Notes: generated by a model not told the origin, from the letters alone. A DNA stretch of 47,846 nt from Candidatus Woesearchaeota archaeon (GCA_021734105.1 JAIPJP010000007.1:1-47846); one strand, 5' to 3'. Numbered from the stretch's first letter, positions 16,374-25,862 are shown. Translations and numbers: made by a program.

Positions 16374-17378
16374 TTAACAACAAACTTTATTTTTATATCG
16401 TTTCGTAATATGTCCTTTCAAATTAACAAGAGTGATATCTAGTATTCGTTGTAATGCTTGCTCGGTATAAAACGCTAAGTGCGGCGTTACAATAACATTT
16501 TTTCGATGTAAAAGCTCATGATTTTCAACAAGCACTAATAAACGTTTTTTATCATTGCTTAAATGACCCAAAAGTTTTGCTTCATTTTTCAAATCAGACT
16601 CTAATTCTAAAACATCAAGTGCCGCTCCACGAACTTTTCCACTATCTAATGCCTTAATAAGCGCTTTTGTATCTACTAAGGGTCCTCGCCCAACATTAAT
16701 AATAATTACTCCTTTCTTCATTTTTCGAAATGCTTGTGTATTAAGCAAATGGCGTGTTGCATCATTTAAAGGTACGTGAAGCGTTATGAAATCTGATTGT
16801 TTATAGAGTTCGTTAAGTGAGACATAAAAAAAACCAAGTTTTTTTGCTAAATCCGCTCGCTTGTATGCATCATAAGCAACAACACGCATACCAAATACTT
16901 TTGCATAGCGCACCATGTATTCACCAATATTTCCTGTCCCAATAATCCCCATTGTTTTTCCAACAAGATCTTGCCCTAGTAAATCTTGAAAAGAAAAATT
17001 TCCTTCACGTGTTCGTTTGACTGCTTCAACGATATGTCGATTAAGAGCTTGTAATAAGCCAAAAGCATGTTCTGCAACGGTATTTTGACCATAAACAGGA
17101 ACTCGCGAAACTTTTATATCTCGTTTTTTGCATGCATCTAAATCTATATGATCAAATCCTGTTGACATCGTAGTAATAAATTTAAGTCTGGGCATTTGGT
17201 CTAAAACGTCTTTAGTAATTTTAGAAAGAATAAAAATAGCTATAGCTTCTGTGTCTTTAAATTTTTTTGCGTTTCGTTTTCCTAAAGGATTTTTTTCAAA
17301 AACTAAATCATGACCAACAAGTTTACTGGTAAAAAAAGGTTTTTCATTTGGTTGAACTTCAAAAAAAGTTATGCGCAT
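16374..17378 (-). CDS. D-2-hydroxyacid dehydrogenase (D-lactate dehydrogenase-like)
   Basis: 334 residues from the ATG at 17378. A GTG at 17387 is in frame, but GGTGA, which spans that GTG, makes a better ribosome binding site for the ATG. NAD-binding motif GIIGTGNIGEYMVRYAKVFGM. Catalytic Arg region NVGRGPLVD, Glu region ~255-265, and His in TPHLAFYT. The overall pattern (LDACKKRDIKVSRVPVYGQNTVAEHAFGL) fits D-lactate dehydrogenase and related enzymes. Probable role: pyruvate/lactate interconversion for redox balance. Exact substrate uncertain. Confidence 0.88.
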   Translation of the reverse strand: MRITFFEVQPNEKPFFTSKLVGHDLVFEKNPLGKRNAKKFKDTEAIAIFILSKITKDVLDQMPRLKFITTMSTGFDHIDLDACKKRDIKVSRVPVYGQNTVAEHAFGLLQALNRHIVEAVKRTREGNFSFQDLLGQDLVGKTMGIIGTGNIGEYMVRYAKVFGMRVVAYDAYKRADLAKKLGFFYVSLNELYKQSDFITLHVPLNDATRHLLNTQAFRKMKKGVIIINVGRGPLVDTKALIKALDSGKVRGAALDVLELESDLKNEAKLLGHLSNDKKRLLVLVENHELLHRKNVIVTPHLAFYTEQALQRILDITLVNLKGHITKRYKNKVCC

Positions 17379-17439
17379 TAGCTTCACCTAATAAGTATTC
17401 TAATGGTAACCATTAATAAATCTTTTGTAAAGGAAAATG

Positions 17440-17622
17440 TTAATTATTTATGATATAATCAGACGGGAACGCGAAGAAAACAACGTTTTCTGGCGTGCCA
17501 AAAAAAGCTTCAGCAAAATATCCTTCATCATAAAAATCAGACGGGAATAACATCATCATCAGCAAACCAACAATAATCAAATAAAAAAACATTATCTGAA
17601 TATAATAATCATGGTAATCCAT
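17440..17622 (-). CDS. Possible small single-helix membrane protein
   Basis: 60 residues starting MDYHDYYIQ, one hydrophobic helix (IMFFYLIIVGLLMMMLF), then an acidic, aromatic tail. It fits into the 258-nt gap between the MCM-like gene and the dehydrogenase on the same strand. No ribosome binding site is visible and no family is recognised, so it may be a chance frame. Confidence 0.35.
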   Translation of the reverse strand: MDYHDYYIQIMFFYLIIVGLLMMMLFPSDFYDEGYFAEAFFGTPENVVFFAFPSDYIINN

Positions 17623-17645
17623 TAAAAAAAAAACTTATTTAAATT

Positions 17646-18842
17646 TTACGCTCGAACGACCCCATCGACAATCAAACTTTTTTTCACAAGAACAATTGCT
17701 TCATCAACATCTTCCTTAATGGTGGTGGTTCTTAGAAACATTCTCGCCCTTGCTTGAGCCATACGCATAATACCATGAACAAGTCGAGGACCTATATCTA
17801 CTAAATAATTTTGTTCATTTGTTTTTAAGTCTTCAATAAAATGTGCGACAAGTTGTGTATGTTTTTTATCAAAAGTTACATCAAGTTCTAAAGCGTGCTC
17901 AACATACGATTTTAAGAAATCCAAATCTTCTTCACGCAACCGGGTTGTTGATGATTTAATAATTTTTCGAGTGATAGAAACAAGTTCTTGTACACCTGGT
18001 TTTCGAACAATATAAACGAGATGAAATCGAGAGAGCAACGCAGAATCAAAAGGCACTTGTTGTTTAATAATAGAAAAACTTTTGCCTACAAATCTATCAC
18101 CTTCTGGATTTGCCGTTGCTAAAATGCGTACGTTTGCTTGAAATTTTTTATGTGAACCCCCTTTATCATATGTAATAAAACCTTTTTCCATAGCACTATA
18201 AAATGCAGCCCTATCGTCTTTTTTCATAAGGTTTAATTCATCAATACAACAAAGACCATTATGTGCTAAAAGAAGCAATCCTTTTTGAACATCTCTTCCT
18301 TTCATAGAAACACTTAGACCTGCACCGCTCGTTCCAGACCCGAGGCCAAATGAACTAATTGGACTAATTACGCTACTACTACGAAGAATATCTGTTTTTC
18401 CTGTTCCGGGATCGCCTAAAAGAAGAATATGAAAACGTTCTTTGGAAAATAACTGAAGAAGAGTTGCATATTTAATATCGTCCATACCCAAAATATTTGG
18501 TGCGATATATTGTAACATGCGTTCTTTTGCATGAGACGAGAATTGGTTAAAAGAATGTGCAAATGTTTGTTCTCGAATAATACTATTTAAATCTTTGATA
18601 AGCGTTGTTACAGGAACGTCTTCTACAAGCGAAACGAATTGTTTAATAGATGATATCTCTGTTAGTTTTTTACTAATATGAGTTGCACTATCAGTAAGAC
18701 CTATTTTTTTAGTTTTAAGTAAATATGTTACATCACTAAGTTGATCAGAAGAAAGGAATTGCTTTAGCTGGTTAAGTTGTATACGATGCCGTTTTTTAAG
18801 TGGCAGTAATTGTTGCAGTAAATCTTTAAATGTTTTTTCCAT
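17646..18842 (-). CDS. MCM-like AAA+ ATPase lacking the N-terminal DNA-binding domain
   Basis: 398 residues. Walker A GDPGTGKT at 143-150, Walker B with Asp201-Glu202 (GLCCIDELNLM), sensor-1 Asn245 (ILATANPEGDRF) and arginine-finger motif LLSRF at 269-273. The block between Walker A and B (SGTSGAGLSVSM, DRAAFYSAMEKGFITY) is laid out as in MCM helicases. A replicative MCM is ~650 residues with an OB-fold/zinc domain in front; here only ~100 unrelated helical residues precede the AAA+ core. It may be a specialised MCM paralogue or a MoxR/MCM intermediate. It begins 3 nt after rsmA ends. Confidence 0.75.
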   Translation of the reverse strand: MEKTFKDLLQQLLPLKKRHRIQLNQLKQFLSSDQLSDVTYLLKTKKIGLTDSATHISKKLTEISSIKQFVSLVEDVPVTTLIKDLNSIIREQTFAHSFNQFSSHAKERMLQYIAPNILGMDDIKYATLLQLFSKERFHILLLGDPGTGKTDILRSSSVISPISSFGLGSGTSGAGLSVSMKGRDVQKGLLLLAHNGLCCIDELNLMKKDDRAAFYSAMEKGFITYDKGGSHKKFQANVRILATANPEGDRFVGKSFSIIKQQVPFDSALLSRFHLVYIVRKPGVQELVSITRKIIKSSTTRLREEDLDFLKSYVEHALELDVTFDKKHTQLVAHFIEDLKTNEQNYLVDIGPRLVHGIMRMAQARARMFLRTTTIKEDVDEAIVLVKKSLIVDGVVRA

Positions 18843-18845
18843 TGT

Positions 18846-19565
18846 TTAATTCACCAATGTACAAAGGAACGTATAAAGTTGCATAAATTCGCTTGTGGAA
18901 AGCGTATATAATTGTTTATCAAGTAAAAGATTTAAATCAGTCATTCGATTTCGAATTTCTCGTTTTGTTATTAAATCTTTAGTCACTGTAAGTATATAAT
19001 TCTTTACCTTTTGTCGTTGATGAGTATAAAAAGAACTAAGAAAAGGAGTGAGACTTGTTTGTTTAACTGTTGCTACAATGAGAGCAGAAGTCGTTTTTGG
19101 AGCTGGAGAGAATACCGTGGGAGGTATGTCCTTAATGTGCTCAATAGTATATTGGGATTGCGCAACAAGTCCTAAAATTGTTTTTCCTAAAAGCTTTTGC
19201 GCAAATGTTTTGCCAACAACTAAAATTATCTGATGAGGTTTATGTAAAAGTAATTTAATAAACAGCGGCTCACTTATATGATATGGTATATTTGCAACAA
19301 CTTTGTTAAATGATAACTGATCAATGACTTCAAGTACATCTCCTGTAATAAGTCGAACAGGAACAGGCAACGTAAATCGTTTATCTTTTTCGATGCAAAC
19401 AAGCGTTCGGGGGTTTGCAGCATATAAATATCGAGTAAGTGCGCCATGACCAGAACCTATTTCTACAACATCATCAGTTAAAGTGATGTGTGCTGCAACA
19501 GCAATCTCTTTAAGCAAGTTCTCATCAACCATGAAATGTTGTCCTAGCTGCAAGTTTTTTTTCAT
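18846..19565 (-). CDS. rsmA: rRNA adenine dimethyltransferase (RsmA/KsgA/Dim1)
   Basis: 239 residues, a little shorter than usual. SAM-binding motif VVEIGSGHGALTRYL, acidic motif IEKDKRF and catalytic motif ANIPYHIS are the signatures of KsgA/Dim1, which dimethylates two adenosines in the last helix of 16S rRNA during 30S maturation. It starts LGQHFMVDENLLKEI, as expected. It is divergent from the next gene across a 70-nt spacer with a TATA element (~19587-19597). Confidence 0.93.
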   Translation of the reverse strand: MKKNLQLGQHFMVDENLLKEIAVAAHITLTDDVVEIGSGHGALTRYLYAANPRTLVCIEKDKRFTLPVPVRLITGDVLEVIDQLSFNKVVANIPYHISEPLFIKLLLHKPHQIILVVGKTFAQKLLGKTILGLVAQSQYTIEHIKDIPPTVFSPAPKTTSALIVATVKQTSLTPFLSSFYTHQRQKVKNYILTVTKDLITKREIRNRMTDLNLLLDKQLYTLSTSEFMQLYTFLCTLVN

Positions 19566-19635
19566 AAAAATGTTAAAACGTCCTTCTTTTTATATTTAAC
19601 CAAACCTTTAAGAAGAACTCAAGATTAACAGATAT

Positions 19636-20763
19636 ATGGATTGTCTCATACCAACACTAAAAGGCTTAGAAACTATTTGTGCAGCAGATATCTTCGAATT
19701 AATAAAAAAGAAAGCAATAATAGGCAAGCAATTTTGTTTGGTAAAAAATATTACTTCTCAAGACATAGCTAAACTGGCTTATGTATTACAATCAGGAATA
19801 AGTATTCTTCCATTATTAACAAAAGGAAAACACATTGATAAGTTAACTTTAATGGATAAAGAACTTTTCAAAAATTCATTGCAAGAAGGAATGAAATTCG
19901 CTGTTCGTTCAATCAAAACAAAAAATGAAAAATTAAGTTCAGAAGAGCTCCATGAAGAAATAGGTGCTTGTGTTAGTAAATGGTTAAAAGAAAACAATAT
20001 CAGCCCTCAAGTTTCATTAACAAAACCAGATATAACTTTTCTCGTTGTTGCTAATGATGAAGAATATTTTGTCGGCATAGATGTTATCGGTTTTCGTTTA
20101 TGTAAAAGACCTTATAAATTATTTCAACATCCTGCTTCATTAAATGGTTGTATCGCATATGGTATTGCAAAGTGTGCAGGTTTAACAAAAGAAAGTGTTG
20201 TTCTTGATCCATTCTGCGGAACAGGTACTATTCCTATTGAAGTTGCACTTTATCAACAAGAAATGTCTCCGTTTCATTTTGAAAATAAATTTGCAGGACT
20301 CAGTATTTCTTTTTTCAAAAAAGAATTTGAAAAACAAGCAAATCTTGAAAAAAATAAAAAAGTTCAAAAAAGAAAAATTTTCGGTTTTGATAGCCAACTT
20401 AAAATGATGAATGGCGCAAAACAAAATGCAAAAATTGCAGGTATAAAAGATGGTGTTTCATTTTCAAAAGTGAGCATCGATTGGGTTGATGCAAAGTTTC
20501 AAGAAGGAGAAGTTAATATAATTATCACGCAACCACCAATAATAAGCGAGCGGACACATAATGAAAAAGACGTACGCAAACTCTTTGATGAATTATGTTA
20601 CCAAAGCAAGTATTTATTAAACAAAAAAGGTACATTGGGTGTTTTTGTGAATCGTCCTGAAGTGTTCAAAGAAGCCGCAATTAAACATAAATTAACCTTT
20701 AAAAGCGAGCAAGCATTTCAATTAGGCGATGCGACATTTGTTTTGTTAATATTCTCCCCTTAA
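19636..20763 (+). CDS. THUMP-type RNA methyltransferase (Trm14/TrmN-like)
   Basis: 375 residues. The N-terminal half looks like a THUMP RNA-binding region (MDCLIPTLKGLETICAADI onward). The C-terminal half is a Rossmann methyltransferase with motif I VLDPFCGTGTIPIEVA at ~190. In place of the usual catalytic NPPY/F-type motif IV it has TQPP (~298, in NIIITQPPII). Likely target is a guanosine in tRNA or rRNA. The altered motif IV makes activity uncertain. It is a single gene before MBF1. Confidence 0.78.
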   Translation: MDCLIPTLKGLETICAADIFELIKKKAIIGKQFCLVKNITSQDIAKLAYVLQSGISILPLLTKGKHIDKLTLMDKELFKNSLQEGMKFAVRSIKTKNEKLSSEELHEEIGACVSKWLKENNISPQVSLTKPDITFLVVANDEEYFVGIDVIGFRLCKRPYKLFQHPASLNGCIAYGIAKCAGLTKESVVLDPFCGTGTIPIEVALYQQEMSPFHFENKFAGLSISFFKKEFEKQANLEKNKKVQKRKIFGFDSQLKMMNGAKQNAKIAGIKDGVSFSKVSIDWVDAKFQEGEVNIIITQPPIISERTHNEKDVRKLFDELCYQSKYLLNKKGTLGVFVNRPEVFKEAAIKHKLTFKSEQAFQLGDATFVLLIFSP

Positions 20764-20825
20764 AAGGCACATCATTCATAAAGTTTTTATATATCTGAAA
20801 CAATTGTATCTAGAAGGGATATCTA

Positions 20826-21305
20826 ATGGTTGATTGTGAAATGTGTGGCAAACCGGGCGAGGGCATTAAAAAAGCTAAAATAGAAGGAACTATTATGGCC
20901 GTTTGTGTTGGGTGCGCAACCTATGGCACTGAAGTTGCCATGCCTAAAAAAGTTTCTGCAAAAGTTATTCGAAATTATGCGCCTAAAGAGTTTAAAAATT
21001 CTGATGAAGATGCAAGCATTGTTTCAAACGCAGGAAATCTTCTTAAAAGAGCTCGTGAAAAACAAGGTTTAAAACAAGAACAACTTGCAAAAAAAATTAA
21101 TGAAAAAGAATCACTTATTCATAACATTGAATCAGGCAAGTTTAAACCTCGACTCGAAACTGCAAGAAAATTAGAAAAATTCTTTGGAATAAATCTTATT
21201 CAACAAACGTCTCTACAAGAAGATAATACTTTTCTTCAAACAAATAACAACGAAGAATATTTAACAATGGGTGATTTGCTCAAACAATCATTTACGAAGA
21301 AATAG
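20826..21305 (+). CDS. mbf1: Multiprotein bridging factor 1 homologue (zinc ribbon + HTH)
   Basis: 159 residues. N-terminal zinc ribbon with MVDCEMCGKPG and AVCVGCATYG, followed by a Cro/C1-type helix-turn-helix (LLKRAREKQGLKQEQLAKKINEKESLIHNIESGKFKPRLETARKLEKF pattern), the layout of archaeal MBF1. The protein has been linked to transcription and to ribosome binding in archaea. A TATA element (TTTTTATATA, ~20785) lies upstream. The 3' end overlaps the convergent membrane gene by 14 nt. Confidence 0.93.
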   Translation: MVDCEMCGKPGEGIKKAKIEGTIMAVCVGCATYGTEVAMPKKVSAKVIRNYAPKEFKNSDEDASIVSNAGNLLKRAREKQGLKQEQLAKKINEKESLIHNIESGKFKPRLETARKLEKFFGINLIQQTSLQEDNTFLQTNNNEEYLTMGDLLKQSFTKK

Positions 21306-22650
21306 GGCTATCCCATCCTAAAAAATAATAAATTTCATACCCCGCAACATCATAAATTTTCTTAAATTGTTCATTATATTTCATTACAAAAAGTAATCCT
21401 TCCTCTGGTTGTTGCCAAACAGCACCTTGAAGCATCGCGGGATCAATAAAAATAAATGCGACATCATGTCGATTTAATAACAAAGAAACATAAGAAAAAC
21501 TTTGAGAATCAAAAAGCGGGGAGGTATCATCTCGATAAGCAGACAACCCGGTAAAAAATTCAATAAAATCAGCTTTTTCTAAAGGTGCAAGAATTAATGC
21601 GTTCTTATAAAGAGGATTATCTGTAATTGATGCACGTAAATAAGTAAGGGCTTGTACATGTTGTTGAGTTGGCGCTTGACGTATTTCTTCTTGTATATAG
21701 CTTGTTGTTGAAAAAAGAAGAATACAAACAAAAAGTAAGGCTGTTAATTGTTGTAGTGAATGAGTGTGCCATTTTTTGGAGAAGAGTAACACAAACCCTT
21801 GTACTGCGTAATAAGAAAGTAGAGCTATACCCAGTATTCGTAAAGGTTCGTATACAATTGAAAAAATAAGTAATAAAGCTTGCAAGGCTCGTTGTCCACG
21901 CAATTTTACTTTCACATGCATTGCTAAAAATCCTCCAATACCCAATAAAATAAGGAAAAGCGAATAACCATAGCGCCCACCTAGAAAACTAAAAAATGAA
22001 TCTAAATTAAATTGAAGTGGAGCATGAAATACGATATGAAATGGCAAAAAACCGCTTGCTAAAAGAATCACAACATAGGTAACAATCAAGAGTAGGGCAT
22101 TTTTGTTTTGTTTTTTAAAAAATTCTAAAAAGAAAATTCCTGCAAACAAAAGAGTTGCATAAAAAGGATTGAGTAAAAAAAGAACTCCCAAAAATAAAAG
22201 ATAAAAATAGTTGCGTAGCAAATACAAATAAATGGCCAATAAGCTAAAAAACAATAAAGCTGAGTAAAGAGTTAATCCTACATGCATAGCTAAAAATGCA
22301 GGAGTTAATACAAAAACAAGTAAAGATGCAATAAGTTCAGGCATGGATTCTACTGAGTGAAAAATAAGTACTGTGAAGAGTATAAGTGAGCCTAAAGCAA
22401 GTAATAAAGGGATAAGTATAACAACGAGTTGTGGTGAAAAAGATTGAAGAAAAAAATTAATAATTGCATCATAAAAATTCAAAGGTATTGATTGCCCAGC
22501 AATGAGATGAGTATATGTTTCCAAATTTGAAGAGAAAGGATTGCCTTTTGCATTTCGAAGTAGTGGTATAAGTACTGTGATAAAAAAAGAGACTACCATG
22601 CTTAAAAAAAGCATTCCTTTTTGTTGTGTGCTTAATCGTTTACGCGACAT
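21292..22650 (-). CDS. Multi-pass membrane protein, probable GT-C glycosyltransferase-like
   Basis: 452 residues with ~10-12 predicted membrane helices and a C-terminal soluble part (from ~330) that includes LYKNALILAPLEKADFIEFFTGLSAYRDD. The overall plan, a hydrophobic channel plus a C-terminal globular domain, is that of GT-C enzymes that move sugars from lipid carriers. It overlaps its upstream neighbour, a similar protein, by 19 nt, so the two are probably partners. No clear DxD motif was found, so the function is tentative. Confidence 0.6.
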   Translation of the reverse strand: MSRKRLSTQQKGMLFLSMVVSFFITVLIPLLRNAKGNPFSSNLETYTHLIAGQSIPLNFYDAIINFFLQSFSPQLVVILIPLLLALGSLILFTVLIFHSVESMPELIASLLVFVLTPAFLAMHVGLTLYSALLFFSLLAIYLYLLRNYFYLLFLGVLFLLNPFYATLLFAGIFFLEFFKKQNKNALLLIVTYVVILLASGFLPFHIVFHAPLQFNLDSFFSFLGGRYGYSLFLILLGIGGFLAMHVKVKLRGQRALQALLLIFSIVYEPLRILGIALLSYYAVQGFVLLFSKKWHTHSLQQLTALLFVCILLFSTTSYIQEEIRQAPTQQHVQALTYLRASITDNPLYKNALILAPLEKADFIEFFTGLSAYRDDTSPLFDSQSFSYVSLLLNRHDVAFIFIDPAMLQGAVWQQPEEGLLFVMKYNEQFKKIYDVAGYEIYYFLGWDSPISS

Positions 22651-24173
22651 TTTACCTCATATGCACTTACTTCTTTCCATTCATAAATAGGTAAGAAGCA
22701 ATTGCTGTTTTCAAATAAACGTTTTGCTTTAGGATAATCCTGAATAGTTAATGGAGTTATTAAAACGTGCGTTATTCCATAACGTTGAAGTGTTTTAAGA
22801 ACTGTCGTTTGCGATTGTGATAGAAATATCGTTTTTGCATCTGTATACCGTTGTTGTGCATTCGGCGCAAGAATAAAATTCATATCATAAAAATTTTTCC
22901 TGTGAGTTTGAGCAGATATTAAATGTCCTTCAGTAATGTGGCCAAGAACCGTTGCGTCTAAAGGTAACATGCCGTCTAATGAAGTAAAAACATTCACTTC
23001 ATCAAGTGATGGTGCTTGTTGTGTAATGGTGTCTTGATAAATAAGAACAGGTAAAAAATTAAGAATAACTAGAATAAAAAATCCAACAAGAAATAAAAAT
23101 TTTGCATGAGGAATAATTGTTTTTTTGGTAAAAAGGTGTAGCTGTTTAATTGCAGGTCCTGAAAGAAGAATGAACGTTAGTGTGGTGTAGAAAAGCCCTT
23201 CTGCTAAAGGTAAAAATCCAAACCACGTAATGATACTAAATACAAATGCTAATGAAGTAAGAAAAAGATGTAAGCGCGAGCGTTGTACAAATAACGTCCG
23301 ATAAATAGTGTGTATCCCTAAAAGTAAAGGTACAATACCAACAAGAGATACTGCTAAAGGAACGGTTAAGCCTTGCAAAGTACTAACAACTAATTCTCGA
23401 GGCATGGTTTTCCATAAAATAGTAGAGCCATATTGAAAAAATAATGGTTTATAAAGCAAGAGATGAAACCAAATAATAAGAACGCTTGAAAAAATAAGAA
23501 ATTCGAATTCTCGTTTGCGAACAGCAAGACTTTCCAGTTTAAGAAGTAATAAATAAAGACCAAAACCAGCCACAAACACTAAAGTTAAAGAACTTATGAG
23601 CATTGCGCCAACAAATGCAATAATTAGCCACGTAATAAATTTCTTTTTACTTGATTCGAAAAAAAAGAAAATGAGAAGTAAATATAAAACAGCAAATAAA
23701 GTGGAAGGAAGCAAAGTGTTTAAATGCGTAGTGAGTATGCTTGGACTTAGTGCTGCAATAATTGTTGTAAGAAGCGCCACCCATCTATCTTTAGTTACTC
23801 GTTGAGTTATTTTATAAACCAAAAATAATACAAGCAGACCAAAAATAATACTACCATACTTAAAGAGTAATAATGTCGGAATAAATACTGCAACACCTGC
23901 AAGAATAGTGTAAAAAACAATTCCACTATAAGTAATTCTTCCTTGATAACTTAAATCATCAACAAAAAGAGGGAAACCTGTTTGGTGAATGTGTTCAATT
24001 TGACGTATACCATAATAAGCATCATATGCAGGAACTGGACTTTGTAGAACAAAATAGAGTTTAACAGTCAAAACAATGACTAGTAAAGCAATTAAGATCC
24101 ATTCTTGTGTTCGTTTTGGTTTAACTGCTTCTACTGTTTTTACTAATTTTTGCAATGATTCTGATGCAGGCAT
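22632..24173 (-). CDS. STT3/AglB-like GT-C membrane protein
   Basis: 513 residues, ~12 membrane helices. The first extracellular loop contains YDAYYGIRQIEHIHQTGFPLF followed by DD, which resembles the DxYYxxRxIE loop of oligosaccharyltransferases STT3/AglB and related mannosyltransferases. The C-terminal soluble domain (~400-513) is short and lacks a visible WWDYG motif, so it is probably a GT-C relative and not the oligosaccharyltransferase itself. Operon with the downstream gene suggests a role in surface glycan or protein glycosylation. Confidence 0.65.
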   Translation of the reverse strand: MPASESLQKLVKTVEAVKPKRTQEWILIALLVIVLTVKLYFVLQSPVPAYDAYYGIRQIEHIHQTGFPLFVDDLSYQGRITYSGIVFYTILAGVAVFIPTLLLFKYGSIIFGLLVLFLVYKITQRVTKDRWVALLTTIIAALSPSILTTHLNTLLPSTLFAVLYLLLIFFFFESSKKKFITWLIIAFVGAMLISSLTLVFVAGFGLYLLLLKLESLAVRKREFEFLIFSSVLIIWFHLLLYKPLFFQYGSTILWKTMPRELVVSTLQGLTVPLAVSLVGIVPLLLGIHTIYRTLFVQRSRLHLFLTSLAFVFSIITWFGFLPLAEGLFYTTLTFILLSGPAIKQLHLFTKKTIIPHAKFLFLVGFFILVILNFLPVLIYQDTITQQAPSLDEVNVFTSLDGMLPLDATVLGHITEGHLISAQTHRKNFYDMNFILAPNAQQRYTDAKTIFLSQSQTTVLKTLQRYGITHVLITPLTIQDYPKAKRLFENSNCFLPIYEWKEVSAYEVKCRVND

Positions 24174-24270
24174 CGTAAACAGAAAAAGAACGAACTAGTT
24201 TTTAAATCTGTGTAAAAAGAAGAAATTAAAAGAAAAAAAGAAATAAAAAAAACTAAAAAGCTTAAAAAAC

Positions 24271-24561
24271 CTATTTCTTGCGTTTTTTAGCGGGTTTCTT
24301 TTTTGCTGCTTTCTTAGTTGAGCTCGTTTTAGCAGCCTTTTTTGGCTTTGTTAAAGCGCCTCGCTTACCTAGCTTTGCTTCAATTGCGCGTTCTTCTCGC
24401 TCTATTTTCAGCTCCTCTTGAAGAACTCTGTTTGTTAATGCCTCAATGTTTAAATCCATGCGTGCAATTCTTCGCTCTAAAAGAATGAGAACCCGTAAAC
24501 TATAAACAATTGCTGCAAGAGTACCTATAATTATGCCCAGAATAACAGTATCAGTTGCCAT
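24271..24561 (-). CDS. Membrane-anchored protein with histone-H1-like lysine tail
   Basis: 96 residues. One N-terminal membrane helix (VILGIIIGTLAAIVYSLRVLIL), a short charged helical segment, then a tail made almost only of Lys, Ala, Thr and Pro (KKAAKTSSTKKAAKKKPAKK). GGTGAG ~8 nt before the ATG is a good ribosome binding site, and a TATA element (~24608-24617) lies upstream. The tail could bind DNA, RNA or acidic lipids. No family recognised. Confidence 0.75.
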   Translation of the reverse strand: MATDTVILGIIIGTLAAIVYSLRVLILLERRIARMDLNIEALTNRVLQEELKIEREERAIEAKLGKRGALTKPKKAAKTSSTKKAAKKKPAKKRKK

Positions 24562-24765
24562 TGTTAAAATCTCACCTCATATGATATACTGATTTACGCC
24601 AGAAGAGTATATAAATCTATCGCCAAATAAAGCTTAAAAATAACTAAAGTTCTCTTGCTAGAAGCTCTGATTTTGATGAAAAGGGCCCTCGAAACGAAAA
24701 ATATTTAAATACAATTAAGTCCTTTGTACTATCCTGTCCTAGTGACGTTTTTTGAGGGTGATATA

Positions 24766-25035
24766 ATGCTTAAGATGAAAAAAATTAGCGAGACGTACGA
24801 TATGCGTGTATTTACTGATGCTGGAGATTATTTTGGAGATATTGAAGAATCCATTCTCACACAGACAAAGATTTTTGGTTGGAAAGTCCGAGCAACAAAA
24901 AACTCATTTCTTAACAAAGTGCTGGGTAGTGCTAAGGGAGTTATCGTACCACATCAATTGGTGAAGTCCATTGGCGATATTATGATTATTTCAAAAACAG
25001 CTATTCCCTCCTATCGTCAAGATGAAGAAGAATAA
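24766..25035 (+). CDS. PRC-barrel domain protein
   Basis: 89 residues from the ATG at 24766, chosen because GAGGGTGAT precedes it by a few nt; the frame is open further upstream. KISETYDMRVFTDAGDYFGDIEESILT and GVIVPHQLVKSIGDIMII follow the PRC-barrel pattern, a small beta-barrel found in photosynthetic reaction centre H subunits and RimM, and common in archaea as a stand-alone protein of uncertain role. A TATA-like ATATTTAAAT lies near 24702. Confidence 0.85.
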   Translation: MLKMKKISETYDMRVFTDAGDYFGDIEESILTQTKIFGWKVRATKNSFLNKVLGSAKGVIVPHQLVKSIGDIMIISKTAIPSYRQDEEE

Positions 25036-25072
25036 GCACTAATTTTTTTTATTTCATAAGTTTTGCTTAGGT

Positions 25073-25828
25073 ATGAAGAAAAGTTTTGCTTTTCTTGCAC
25101 AAAAAAACAAGAAATTGTTTTTTATACTGAAAATACATATCTGGTTTAAGCATATTCTTATATCCTATTCGGTGCGTAACGTGAACTCTGCCATAAAATA
25201 TACTGCGTTAAAACATCCTTGGTTTTACCATTACTACGTTGATGTCCAAAAAACACATCTTTATACGCCGCAAAAATTACATTCATTCTTAGAATCCATG
25301 TTTAATGCATGTCCACATCATAAATTTTTAGATGGGCCTCGCTCGAGCAGTCTGAAAATGAAGTCAGGTGCAACACTAACAGAAATCCCAAATAATGATG
25401 TGTGTCACTTTGCAACGCAAGGCAATGCGTGGGGCTTACAAGGAACTGCTCATGGCAATGTACAATTACACATGTTGCAAAATGATCCTAAAACTATTGG
25501 TGTTGAAGTACCATTATGGTTAGACAAAGATGAGTACCAAGCACTCGGACTTCAGTTTGAAAAAGACGGCCCACTCACAGGACACATCGATATTGTGCGA
25601 ATTGAAGATGATAAGATTTGGATTTGGGATTATAAACCAAAAGCTGTAAAAGAAAAATTTGCTGATACGCAAGTCTTGATGTATGCTATTATGCTCGCAA
25701 CGCGTATTGGTCTTCCGCTTGAAAATTTTATGTGCGGTTATTTTGATGAAAAAACAAGTTATGTCTTCAAACCAGATTTTCTGCAGCTCAAACCAATTCT
25801 AAAGGTCAGTAAACGTGATGAATGCTAA
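25073..25828 (+). CDS. PD-(D/E)XK nuclease-fold protein
   Basis: 251 residues. The core GHIDIVRIEDDKIWIWDYKPKA gives the Asp...Asp-x-Lys pattern of the PD-(D/E)XK fold, followed by a QVLMYAIMLATR helix as in Cas4/RecB-type nucleases. No cysteine cluster like that of Cas4 is present. The first ~60 residues are basic and aromatic. No CRISPR array or cas gene is nearby, so a general DNA repair or processing role is more likely. Confidence 0.7.
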   Translation: MKKSFAFLAQKNKKLFFILKIHIWFKHILISYSVRNVNSAIKYTALKHPWFYHYYVDVQKTHLYTPQKLHSFLESMFNACPHHKFLDGPRSSSLKMKSGATLTEIPNNDVCHFATQGNAWGLQGTAHGNVQLHMLQNDPKTIGVEVPLWLDKDEYQALGLQFEKDGPLTGHIDIVRIEDDKIWIWDYKPKAVKEKFADTQVLMYAIMLATRIGLPLENFMCGYFDEKTSYVFKPDFLQLKPILKVSKRDEC

Positions 25829-25862
25829 AATTTTAAATACATAAACTAAAAGAAAAAGAAGC

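Noticed and set aside
24600-24700. C/D-box small RNA (TGATGA and CTGA near 24668-24680)
   Set aside because: Box order and spacing do not fit; no guide-length segment between them.
25073-25828. Cas4 and thus a CRISPR locus
   Set aside because: The protein has the nuclease fold but no cysteine cluster, and no array or other cas gene is in the window.
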